Source of the DNA: Pyricularia pennisetigena | Lineage: Eukaryota > Ascomycota > Sordariomycetes > Magnaporthales > Pyriculariaceae | Assembly (NCBI RefSeq): GCF_004337985.1 | Contig: NW_021940918.1 | Coordinates: 2,708,169-2,772,168 of the forward strand | Length of the DNA: 64,000 nucleotides | Reading direction: 5' to 3' | Shown here: positions 11,121-21,300 of the stretch, in pieces | Layout of the letters: each line of letters opens with the position of its first letter | How positions within the stretch are numbered: the stretch's first letter is position 1 | Made by a program: the position numbers and the translations under genes | Notes under the pieces: generated by a model | Told to the model about the DNA's origin: nothing | Databases searched by the model: none | The model's input: only the letters and a program-made list of their open reading frames with translations

Positions 11121-12638
11121 TCAGGAGCTTACACCAAAACCACATTGCGTTATTGGGTAGCAGTCTACTTTATCGCCCTTGCCGTAGAGGTCTCCCTTCC
11201 GAAAATGAATCCAGCAATTGGCCTCGACAAAAGGCCATAACTTAGCAGGCCCTTCAGTTTTTCCTATCTCGACAACCATCATCTCTCCTCCTTCTCCAGC
11301 ACTCACACGTCCAGGCTGGAAGCAATCCATCTCTAGATTTTTTCGACATTTGTTGTTTGCGGTTTGCGGGACAAAGGATGCTGTGGTAGCAGTCTCTGGA
11401 CTTTGTCCAAGCAGGTGGCGTACGTACGGAACCGCAAGAAATCTGAAGCAAGCTGCAGCTGCTCCCGGGTTGCCTGGAAAGCCAAAGAACGCCGTTTCTC
11501 GGCCTGTCTTATTTGGCAGCATTGCAAAAAGCACTGGGTGGCCTGGGCGAATCGCTAGCCCATGAAAGATGATCCTAGTGCCGTGAATGTGTTGCTCCAG
11601 TGCACCACGTACGTGGTCGAACTTTCCAACCGACACGCCGCCACTTGTGGCAATTATATCAGGTGTTGAACTTGAGCTGAGAACATGAGAAATTGCGTTC
11701 GCAATATCTTTTGTCTCATCCGCCAACTGCCCCAAAAACTGTGACTCGGCACCAACTTCGCGGAAAGCAGCTGTAAGGAAGACACCATTGACATCTCTAA
11801 TGCTGCTTCCTCGTGAGCCTGTTGTATGCCGTGCTTCTCGGCTATCTAGCTGATCTGCTCCGCTTGCGGCTTCATTTTGTTCCCTGAGCAACTCCTTGCC
11901 AGTGGAAAACACTTGAACTTTCGGCCTCATTTGCACAGCGACTGACTGGGTTCCTACAGACCCCAACGGCATCAGGTGCGAAGCACATATCGTTTGACCA
12001 GCTCGAAGGACAATGTCGCCCTCGCAAATGTCCCCTCCTGCAAAGCGTCGGTTCGCATACTTTGGCACCGGCCTGACCACGACGATGAACTTTGCAGACT
12101 TCAAAGATGAATGCCATTTTCTGTCGCAAGAAGATATTGAGGAAATTGGCAGAGTATCCTCCATCTTGATGCAAGCATCTAATTCTTCCCCTCCAGGGCC
12201 TGGTTCCGGAAACCTAGCTCCAGTCATGATCTCAATGCAAGTTTCTGCAATTCCACAGTCGTCGATCGAATGGGATGCCCACGACTTGGGCTCATCGCCA
12301 GCGGCTATGGTTCCCATTACTCGAAATATAACTGGAGACTCCGGCGTTGCGTTCCGAGTTGCAGCAGAGCTGATAGCGTACCCGTCCATCGCCGATGTAT
12401 CAAACTCTGGTGTTGTAAGACGGCTGCGGATATCATGGGCAGCAACGCGACCAATGGAGTCAAGCAGAGGGACAACTTCCACTTGATCAGCGGCATTGAC
12501 AACTTTGCCTGCTTTTACTCCTTGGGATGCCTGCTTCAGCAGCGCTAGTGCTGTGTTGTATGATGTTGACATGTCTTTGTCTTTACCGACGAGCTTAGCA
12601 AAGTACCGCCTAGTTTGTCGAGAGTTGATCAATACCAA
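11121..12638 (-). CDS. moeA-like: stand-alone MoeA-like molybdopterin molybdotransferase
   Basis: One uninterrupted frame of 505 residues; starting at the ATG at 12572 it has 483, close to the family length, while the first 22 residues are basic and could be a leader. MoeA / gephyrin E domain motifs are visible: DTSAMDGYA near residues 80-88, TGxELL in the middle, TSGGVSVG followed by a conserved D, IRPGHPVLF, and GFPGNPGAAAACF. The family inserts molybdate into adenylated molybdopterin. Fungal house-keeping proteins of this step (CnxE type) are fusions of MogA and MoeA domains; this gene has the MoeA part alone, as in bacteria, so it is probably an additional, dedicated copy. It converges on mobA and diverges from the oxidoreductase gene, sharing a promoter region with it. 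Confidence 0.9.
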   Translation of the reverse strand: MVLINSRQTRRYFAKLVGKDKDMSTSYNTALALLKQASQGVKAGKVVNAADQVEVVPLLDSIGRVAAHDIRSRLTTPEFDTSAMDGYAISSAATRNATPESPVIFRVMGTIAAGDEPKSWASHSIDDCGIAETCIEIMTGARFPEPGPGGEELDACIKMEDTLPISSISSCDRKWHSSLKSAKFIVVVRPVPKYANRRFAGGDICEGDIVLRAGQTICASHLMPLGSVGTQSVAVQMRPKVQVFSTGKELLREQNEAASGADQLDSREARHTTGSRGSSIRDVNGVFLTAAFREVGAESQFLGQLADETKDIANAISHVLSSSSTPDIIATSGGVSVGKFDHVRGALEQHIHGTRIIFHGLAIRPGHPVLFAMLPNKTGRETAFFGFPGNPGAAAACFRFLAVPYVRHLLGQSPETATTASFVPQTANNKCRKNLEMDCFQPGRVSAGEGGEMMVVEIGKTEGPAKLWPFVEANCWIHFRKGDLYGKGDKVDCYPITQCGFGVSS

Positions 12639-12781
12639 ACAAAACTGGCCAAGGATTTATAGCCACTGGATAGATCGTAAATCAGGAACTTCCGAGTCAA
12701 GGTGAAATCTTCAAACAATCGCCCTTCTAGGTTCTCGTCGGCCAACCAACCTGCCTAGTTTGGTAATATTCAGATCACTTA

Positions 12782-12789
12782 TCCGCGGA
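12782..12789. promoter_or_regulatory. NIT4/NirA-type octamer TCCGCGGA with flanking GATA sites
   Basis: A perfect TCCGCGGA palindrome is preceded by TTATC (GATAA on the minus strand, 12779-12783) and followed by AGATA (12789-12793). In Neurospora, NIT4 binds TCCGCGGA and NIT2/AreA binds GATA elements at nitrate-assimilation promoters. The pairing in this promoter is seen directly; binding and nitrate control are inferred. Confidence 0.6.
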
Positions 12790-12850
12790 GATACCATAGA
12801 GTGGTCTCTAACACGCGACTCGCAAGTAGACCAAAAGTCGCATGCATTAA

Positions 12851-12858
12851 TGACGTCA
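12851..12858. promoter_or_regulatory. CRE-type palindrome TGACGTCA
   Basis: A perfect bZIP (CRE/ATF) consensus lies in the divergent promoter, about 60 bases from the TCCGCGGA site. An 8-mer can occur by chance, so function is only possible. Confidence 0.35.
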
Positions 12859-13085
12859 AATAATCGTCATGAAAAATTTACATGCAGCCAAAAAAAAAAA
12901 AAAAAAAAAAGTTTTGTTTTGAATACTATGGCGGTGAGCAGGCTATGCCTACACTAGAAGAGCATTACACCCATGTAAAAGTATAGAATATTACTTTAAC
13001 AACACCGTTGCAATGGTTTATCAGAAATGCCAAGGCATCATTGGGTTCTTTCCCCCAGCCTACGTCTGTAGATATTGAAGGCATC

Positions 13086-16000
13086 ATGCACGAGCAACTG
13101 TCTCCCATGTCTCAGTGCCGCAACTCCATAGAGGACATATGGGGACCGCGAGCACCATACAAGGCTGAATGGCCGACAAGAGTCGACTACGCATGGGATG
13201 AGGAGCCCGAAAAATGGGTGCAGAGTGCCTGCGTTCTTTGCAGGTGAGGGGTCATTCGTGATCTATCATGGCTCTAGGTTTCATAAGCTAACAAATTGCA
13301 TGGCTTTAGCAACGGGTGTGGATTGGACATCGGCGTCAAAGACGGACAAGTGGTGGGTGTGAGAGGGCGGGCCACAGATCGAGTAAACAAGGGTCGTCTA
13401 GGACCCAAGGGGCTTCATGGGTAAGTCGAGAGAGTATGTGCCAAAAAAGTAAAGCCTTGGCCTAATTTTGAACGCCGATTCTTTACAGATGGAAATCAAT
13501 CCATAGCAAAGATCGTCTCACAAAACCCTTAGTTCGCAAGAACGGACGTCTTGAACAAGCCAGCTGGGATGAGGCGATGGATCTCATAGTGAGAAAGTCG
13601 AAGGGGCTTTCTACAACGCTCACGAACCACAGTATATCATTCTACACCTCTGGTCAACTGTTTCTAGAAGAGTATTATGCTCTGGCTCTCATCGGCAAAG
13701 CTGGGCTAAACACGCTGCACATGTAGGTATGGCCCGCACGCTCTTCTGAGAGAATCCCGACACGAAGCAAGACCTAACCTATTCAACCATAGGGATGGCA
13801 ACACGCGGTTGTGCACAGCAACTGCTGCAGCCTCGATGAGGGAATCTTTCGGGTCAGACGGTCAGGCTGGATCATACACTGACATTGATTACACCGATTG
13901 TATTTTCATGGTCGGTCACAACATGGCTGCGACGCAAACTGTGCTGTGGTCTCGAATACTTGATCGTCTAGAAGGTCCTCATCCGCCAAAATTGATAGTT
14001 GTCGACCCAAGGCGTTCCAAGGTCGCCAAAAAGGCAACACTGCATCTGGCTCCGAAGATTGGGACAAATTTGGCATTGCTCAACGGGATCCAACATGTCA
14101 TGTTTGAGAACAAGTGGGTAGATGATGGTTTTATTGCCAAGCATACAATAGGCGTCTCTGAGTTGAAGGCAACCGTCAAGGATTATACCCCCGAGCACGT
14201 TGAGAAGCTGACGGGGGTGCCGGCGGCGGATATTGAGACGGCTGCATCCATCCTCGGTCAAACACAGAGTCTACTGTCGACCGCTCTGCAGGGTGTCTAC
14301 CAGTCTAACCAGGCAACAGCCAGTGCTTGCCAAATCAACAACATCAACCTAATCCGAGGTCTGATCGGCAAGCCGGGGAGTGGCGTGCTACAGATGAACG
14401 GTCAGCCAACAGCGCAAAACAACCGTGAGACTGGCTGCGACGGCGAGTACCCCGGCTTTAGAAATCATCAAAACCCACGGCATATGCAGGAGCTTGCAGA
14501 CCTGTGGAACATTGACGTTACCAAACTTCCACATTGGTGCGAGCCGACGCATATCCAGAACATGCTCAACTTCATGGAGCAAGGATCAATACGGATGTGT
14601 TGGATCTCGGGCACGAACCCATTGGTTAGCCTTCCGGACTTGCCTCGTATCCGGCGTATCTTTAGCTCTCCTGAGATGTTTGTCGTCTGCCAGGATATTT
14701 TTATGACGGAGACTGCGCAGCTTGCGGACGTGGTGCTGCCTGCGGCTCAATGGGGTGAGAAAACAGGGTGCTTCACCAATGTCGACCGCACCGTGCACAT
14801 ATCACACAAGGCTGTCGATCCACCCGGAGAGGCTCGGTCTGACCTGGAGATTTTTCTGGACTATGCCCGCCGGATGGGGTTCAAGGACAAGGACGGCAAT
14901 GATTTGCTTCCCTACACTACGCCGGAGGAGGTATTTGAGGCCTGGAAGCGCGTTTCCGCTGGGAGGCCTTGCGACTACACTGGATTATCCTATGAAAAAC
15001 TTACAGGGGGATCTGGCATCCAATGGCCCTGCAACCAAGACTGGCCGATGGGTAGAGAGAGGCTCTATGAAGATGGTCGATTCTATACGGATCTGGACGA
15101 GTGCGAGTCGTTTGGACACGACCTCGAAACAGGCACCCCATACACAGTAGATCAGTACCGCGTCCTGAATCCGGCAGGCCGGGCAATTATCAAGTCGTGC
15201 AGATATGTGCCTCATCCTGAAGAACCAAACGACGAGTATCCTCTACGCCTGGCAACGGGGCGGAACGTTTACCAGTTTCACACAAGAACAAAAACTGGGC
15301 GTGCTCCCGCACTGCGCAAGGCCTGCACTGAACCCGAAGTCCGGCTCTCTGAGGAGGATGCGCTCCGTTTCAATGTCAAGGATGGTGACGTGGTCATTGT
15401 ACGGTCAAGACGCGGTGCTATTGAAGTCAAGGCGCGAATTGGGGATATAATTCCCGGCCAGGCTTTTATTCCCTTCCACTTTGGATATTGGGACTCTGAA
15501 GATGGCAGGGCCAGAGCCGCCAACGACTTGACGATCTGTGAGTCAAAGCCTCTCCTGTGCGCTTAGCAATTTTCCCCACTGATACTGACACTTTCCAGCT
15601 TATTGGGATCCTATATCGAAGCAGCCAACTTTCAAGGCAGGCGCAGTCAGGATTGAAAGTATCCCTGCCGATACAAAAGGCGCATACATCAAGGAGACAC
15701 AGAGCGAGGCAGCAAAGAATGCCAACAAGCGCAACTTTTCAGATGCCGATGCCGACGCTGCTTCTATGAAGGCGGATCTCGCCGGCAGACAACGCCACTT
15801 GGGGCTCTGGCTTGGAGAATGTCAGGAGTGCATTGTGCAGCTGGCCGAGATATACTCCCAGATCATACCCAGGCTGGTACACGATGCCGAGGTTCAGGGT
15901 GGGCTGAAGGTCCTTGAAGGACTCGCCGAAAGCGCCCGTGTCGAGATCCAGACCTTTGCCACCAAGTATGGCGAGAACAAGCAAACGGGTCAAAGTCGTG

Positions 16001-16314
16001 CAAAAACCCTCCGCGAGGCGTTGTTCCCCAGAGAAGACGAGCCGCGCTCTCCGTATCGGGTGCTGGAGACTTTGCAAGGCCTCAATGTCTACCTGGGGCA
16101 CATTGAAGGCACTTTGCTTGCGCTGACGCCCACTTCTTCCGCATTATGGGACAAGGATTTTCAGGCAGCGGTGAAAGGGGCAAAATCAAAGGTATCTCGG
16201 ATGAGACAGTGGGCAGAGAATCAGATATTGGTTCGTAGTCCCCAGACACTACTCGTCCCGGCAAAGGCGCTTAGAGATGAGCATTTCATAGGGAGGGTCG
16301 AGCAGCCGAGGTAG
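13086..16314 (+). CDS. bacterial-type bis-MGD molybdopterin oxidoreductase (NapA/NasC/Fdh branch)
   Basis: Exons 13086-13243, 13310-13420, 13489-13722, 13793-15537 and 15599-16314 give 987 residues in one frame. The N-terminus has CVLCSNGC (Cys49, 52, 56), the Fe-S signature of the family, but the expected fourth ligand 28 residues on is Gly84 (GRLGPKG). The fold then follows the DMSO-reductase family: WDEAMDLI, FYTSGQLFLEEYY, and MDGNTRLCTATAA, where Cys175 sits at the molybdenum-ligand position of NapA and NasC. Also seen are MNGQPTAQNNRETG, ADVVLPAAQWGEKTG, and the C-terminal cofactor-binding domain from about residue 730 (RLATGRNVYQFHTRT, IPFHFGYWD). A mainly helical extension of roughly 200 residues follows. 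Homologues I recall are bacterial, often annotated as nitrate reductase or formate dehydrogenase. No reductase partner is encoded nearby. The ATG at 13086 is the first in frame; one at 13110 is an alternative. Substrate unproven. Confidence 0.9.
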
Positions 16315-16379
16315 TTTGTTGTGTTGAAAATTATTTATGACCAAGCTTAAAGTTGAAACTGGGAGGCAGGAATCACGTA

Positions 16380-16384
16380 ACTGG
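16380..16384. repeat. target-site duplication ACTGG, left copy
   Basis: ACTGG directly precedes the left copia LTR and recurs at 38964-38968 directly after the right LTR, marking one integration event 65 bases after the oxidoreductase stop codon. Confidence 0.85.
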
Positions 16385-16550
16385 TGACGCACACGAACGT
16401 ACACGTGCAGTCTGCATAAGTGGTAGGAGAGCCATGTAGTCAGGTAGGGTGCGCTTTTTAGGCTAACGAGCGTGGCAGCGCTTTTATGGTGTGCACAGCG
16501 CTGACTAAACTCATCTGGTCATATAATGCCAAAATCTATTTACTGCAATA
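16385..16550 (-). repeat. copia 3' LTR (left, 166 bp)
   Basis: Nearly identical to the right LTR over its full length. The few differences are mainly transitions and are concentrated at the inner end, where CA became TA, so mutation fades across the LTR toward the host gene. Confidence 0.9.
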
Positions 16551-16560
16551 CACCCCCCAG
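16551..16560 (-). other. copia polypurine tract
   Basis: On the minus strand this reads CTGGGGGGTG directly before the 3' LTR, as expected for the plus-strand primer of a minus-oriented element. Confidence 0.65.
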
Positions 16561-16993
16561 TTAACTTTGCGTAAATAAACAAAATTAACTGTTTATATAA
16601 CTATATATAACCTTTACGGCCAATATTTATATATATTTATTTACGTAAATAAAAGAAATTTATAATGCTAATAAATGGTAGCGGTGCAACGCGCGCCGCA
16701 AACGGGTTTTACCAACCTTTAACATTTCCTATTATATTTAGCGCAGGCGGTAAACTTTTTTTAATGGCGACGAATCCGTAATATTATACCCTTTATTATA
16801 TTAATAGCGATAATAATTTGTAATAAAATTGGTAAACGTACGGCGAATATATATTTCGTTCGTTTTTTTAAATCCGAATTTTAATTTTAAATTTTATTTT
16901 ATACCCAAATACCAAATTCGTAAATAATCGTTTACGCCTTATAATTTGCGTTTAACGGTTTGCGCGTTTGTTAACGTCGATATTAGCACCAGC
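16561..16993 (-). other. copia interior, 3'-most segment
   Basis: AT-rich RIP-mutated sequence between the polypurine tract and the gypsy-1 insertion. No domain can be recognised. Confidence 0.6.
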
Positions 16994-16998
16994 AGTAA

Positions 16999-17441
16999 TG
17001 TTACGATCAAGGTATCGGGTAACCTGTTCTTAGGGTAAAGTACAGTGGGTTAAAGCAACTGAGCGTCTTAATTGGGTAACTGGGGTTCTCAATAACTGGG
17101 GTGAAATTATAATCGTTTTCAAATAAATATTGAAGTTAACTAAAATTTAATTGCTGCTAAGCAATCCTAAAATCGAATTTATTTATATGGTAATGAGCGC
17201 GTTTTATATAAATTATATTCCAAATGTAATTTCCTTTAATTTATCTGATTTGTAATTCCCAATCGAAGTTTTACAAATTATTGAAATTACTTTTTTTGGC
17301 GATTACGTGGTGTTACGTAATTTTTTCCTTTACGTAATTTTGTTTCCTATCGGTCGGTGTTTTTTCAGGTCGAATATTATTAGGAAGGGTGTAACCCCGC
17401 CTAGCCTTACTAGTATTGGCCCAATTTGTTTGGTCGTAATA
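16999..17441 (-). repeat. gypsy copy 1, 3' LTR
   Basis: Pairs with 23800-24242 at equal length (443 bp). The first 100 bases keep many CA dinucleotides that are TA in the partner LTR. Confidence 0.9.
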
Positions 17442-17639
17442 TTAGGTTTCCTTTCCTTTGGTTAAATCCTTTTGGCTTTTAAATAATTTATATTCCTTTA
17501 ATTTTTGTTTTTGTTTCTATATTTTTTTTTTGCTAACCTTTTTGCGCCATATTTAATCGCGTAATTAAATTAAAATTTGGTCGTTCGTCGACAGAACGTC
17601 GTTACGTTTTTTTTGCTTTTTTCCTTCCTTTTTCGGTGG

Positions 17640-18274
17640 ATATACCTTTTTATTTTTATTATAAATTTCGCGGTATAATGCGTTACGCAATATCCCCGCA
17701 AAACTCCTTTCGTTGCATCGAATGTTTCCGTGTTAACCGTTTTAATTACGACGTATTAGGTATTTCGAATACCCAATTGCGTAATATCGGTCGGTAATAT
17801 TCCAAATTTAATGTTAAAATGGAGGTTTTGGAAAAAGATATTTTGGTAAAACAGCAAAAAATTTAGGAAAAACAATTGAAATTTTTCCGTTTGCGAAAAT
17901 AAAAAAAATTGTAATTTAAAAAAATAATACGAGCTATATTTCGCGGGATTAACGATTTGGAGGAATTGGATCGAATCGAGCGTAAAAAGGTAAAACAGGA
18001 AAAGCGGCGGCGATCGGCCGAAATTTTTCCTAAAATGTCCCTAAAATCGCTTTTTCCGGATTCCAATTTCGTTTGGGATTCGACCTTCCCAATAAGTTTT
18101 TTAAATCCTTTTTTGTTGGACGAAATAAATGTTTTTACGCAATATTCGGTCGGTAAATTGTTTTTATCCGTATATTTTAATTTATTAATATATGTTAATC
18201 GTTTTTTTATAGGTTCGTCTAATGGTATGGTTTCGAATTTTGGTCGATTTTTAACTTTTAAGAATAATAAATAA
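17640..18274 (+). pseudogene. antisense accessory frame of gypsy copy 1 (Cys motif plus coiled coil)
   Basis: On the strand opposite to gag-pol, next to the 3' LTR, a frame corresponds to the better preserved one at 28921-29532. It keeps a C-x2-C (CIEC) motif around 17723 followed by an RVNR-type basic stretch, then a charged helix (EELDRIERKKVKQEKRRR) and a hydrophobic tail ending at 18274. Several stops interrupt the 5' part. Presence at the same place in both copies argues that it was a real gene of this element family. Function unknown. Confidence 0.55.
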
Positions 18275-18334
18275 TGCTTTTTTAAATCGTCCTTTTTTTT
18301 TTGGTTAATTTGTTCGCAAATCCAATTCCTGGTA

Positions 18335-21300
18335 ATATTAACGGAATAATTCCTAATAATTTTGGAGGTGGTTAAGGGGTTCCCAAATGTTTTTTTCGTA
18401 TCCGTAATTTTCCTATTTAATAAAATATTTTATTTTACCGTGGTTGCGTTTGTGGTCCAATATTCGTTCGACGTCGTATATTTTTTCTTCGTCGATTTCG
18501 ATTATTTTTTATATACTGGTACCGGGTGGTACTAATTCCAATAATAATACGTGGAACGTTAGGTGGATTTTTATAATTCCTGGTAATAATAATTTATAAT
18601 TGGTTTTATTAATTTTTTTATCGATTTTAAAAAATCCAAACTTTTTGTAATTAAATTTGCTATTTGGTCGTTATATTTTAATATTACGTCGAATAAAATA
18701 AACGCTATTTCCCTCCTGGAAGGATAATCCCTTTATCCGATATTAGTTAGCGTATTTGGTTATTTTTTTTCGTACAAATTCCAATTTTTGTTGGAATTTT
18801 CGGTGGAATTTTCGTAATTCGTTTATTTGTTTATCGGTTCGTGGGACCGTAATCGTGGTTTTTGGTTTTCCATATACCGTAAAGTTAAATCCGTAATTGG
18901 TATAAAACGGGGTTATTTTGGTATTTTTATTTTTTAAATTATTGTATGCGAATTATATTGTGGGTAATAACCGTACCCAATTATCCTGCTTATAATTTAT
19001 ATAACATTTTAAATATTGTTTTAATGTTTGGTTTACTCGTTTTATTTGTCCATTTGTTTGTAGGTAAAATATTGTAAATAATTTATGGTCGGTTTTTAGC
19101 TATTTTATTAAAAATTTCCAAAATTTTAATGTAAAAAACTTATTTTTATCCGTAATAATGCTTTTTGGAAATCCGTGGTTATTAACAATTATTCGTAGGA
19201 ATATATAAGCGATTTTTTCGGCGTTGCTACTTTTTTTATAAAATAGGAAATAGGCGTATTTAATAAATTTATCCATTATAATTAATATACTATTATATTT
19301 AGTTTTAATAAATAGTTTTTCGGAAGGTGGTAGCTTAACGATAAAATCCATTATAATAGTTTGCCAGGCCTTGTCAGGGGTTGGTAAAAATTGTAAAAAC
19401 CCGTAAAATTTGTGTTTGGCGGATTTGTTTTTTGCGCAAAATTCGCAATTTTTAATGGTTTTTCGTATTTTTTATCGTATTCCTTTGAAATTATAGTGTT
19501 GTTTTAACCGTTTCCATATTTTGGAAATCCTTTGGTATCCGTAAGCTTTGCTTTCGTGGATTTTCCGTATTTTTTTGGTATAATTACCGTATTGGTCGTT
19601 ATAAAATTTCGGTAAACTGGTAAAAGGTTTCCGTTATCGTTTACCGTAAAAATTTTCCGTATTTTTTCGGGTATTATGTTTTTATAATTTGGTTTTTTGC
19701 TAAAAGCGTCGGCCCTGCCATTTTCTGTTCTTTTTCGGTAAATAATTTTAAAATGGAATTTTAATAGGAATTTTGCTTATTTAATTTATCGTTTATTTAA
19801 CATTTTGCTGGTGGTAAAATAGGTTAAGTTTTTATAATCCGTATAAATTAATATTTCGTATTTAATTCCGGATAATTATGGTTTCCATTTTTTAAATGTT
19901 CGGATAATAGCTATAAGTTTTTTATCGTGGATTTGGTAATTAAATTTTAATTTATGTAATTTTTGTAAAAAAAAGGCGCAAAAATGCAAGCGTTTTTTTT
20001 CGTTTCGTTGGTTAAATTATCCTCCGATTGCGTAATCGGATGCGTCGGTTTCGATTTCGAAGGGTTTCGTTGGGTTTAATATTTTAAAAATCGGTTTTTA
20101 TGCTATTACATTTTATAATTATTCGAAAATTTGCTATATTTGTTCCGTCCATTGGAATTTTAAATCTTTTTTAATTATATTGGTTAATAGGGTGGCGATC
20201 GCGCCGTAACTTTTAATAAATTTTTTGTAAAAATTCACGAATCCAAAAAATGCCCGAACGTTTTTTACGTTCTATGGTTGGGGCTATTCCCTTACTGCTC
20301 GGATTTTTGATTTTTCCATCCTAATTTCTCCAGGGGCGATAATATATTTTAGGAAATTGATTTATTTGCTGTAAAAAATGCATTTTTCGGGTTTAATTAA
20401 AAGTTTAACGTTTTATAGCTTTTGTAAAACTGTATGGACGTATTTTTTATATTTTTCCAACGTTTTGGAAAAAATAAAAATATTATCCAGGTAAATAACG
20501 ACAAAAATATTTAAATATTCCCTAAAAACGTAGTTAATTATAGTTTAAAAAGTTGCGGGGGCGTTGGTAAAACCGAAAAACATTACCAGGTATTTGTAAT
20601 ATTTTCGTTTAGTGCGAAATGCTGTTTTCCATTCCTCGCTTTCCTTTATACGGATTAAATTATATGTTTTTTTAAAATTTAGTGTCGTAAACCATTATAT
20701 TTGGTAAAACATATTTCGAAATTCTCCTATTAATGGGAACGGGTAGCAATTTTTTATTATAATGTCGTTTAATTGTTTGTAATCCACGTATAATCGTAGT
20801 TTTCCGTTTTTTTTTGGTACGAAAAGGATTGGGTATCCTGTTGGTAATGTCGATGGTTTAATATAGTTTTTTTTGAAATTTTCCGCGAAATATTCGTTTA
20901 AAGTTTCCATTTATGTCGGATTTAAACCGTATATTTTATGGAATTTTGGTTGGGTTTTTTTTTTTAATGGTATTTCGTGGTCGAACGGACTATGCTCGGG
21001 TAATCCTGTTTCGAATTTTTGGTTAAATAACCGTGTATAATTTTGGTATTTTTCTGGGATTTTGCCGTTTTTGGTCTGTTTTTTCGTGGTTTATATTATG
21101 TAATTGAATCGGTTTTAACCTGTAAATAGTCGCTTTTTTTCCGATATTGGCTCCGGGGTTGGTCGTCCTTTTTATAAATACGCCATTTATTTTATTTAAT
21201 CCTTCCGTACCTTATATTTCTTATATAAACCCTGCTATATTGGAAATCGTTTAATAATTAGGTGCTTTTCCCATTAAATTTGGCCTGTAATCCAATTTAT

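Larger units (their letters stand above)
12639..13085. promoter_or_regulatory. divergent promoter of moeA-like and molybdopterin oxidoreductase genes
   Basis: This interval of about 0.45 kb is the only space between two divergent genes of one pathway, so elements here can act on both. It contains a TCCGCGGA palindrome with adjoining GATA motifs, a TGACGTCA element and an A21 tract (12890-12910). Confidence 0.65.

Noticed and set aside
13086..16314. NiaD-type eukaryotic nitrate reductase
   Set aside because: No sulfite-oxidase-type Mo domain, cytochrome b5 or FAD/NADPH domain; motifs are of the DMSO-reductase family.
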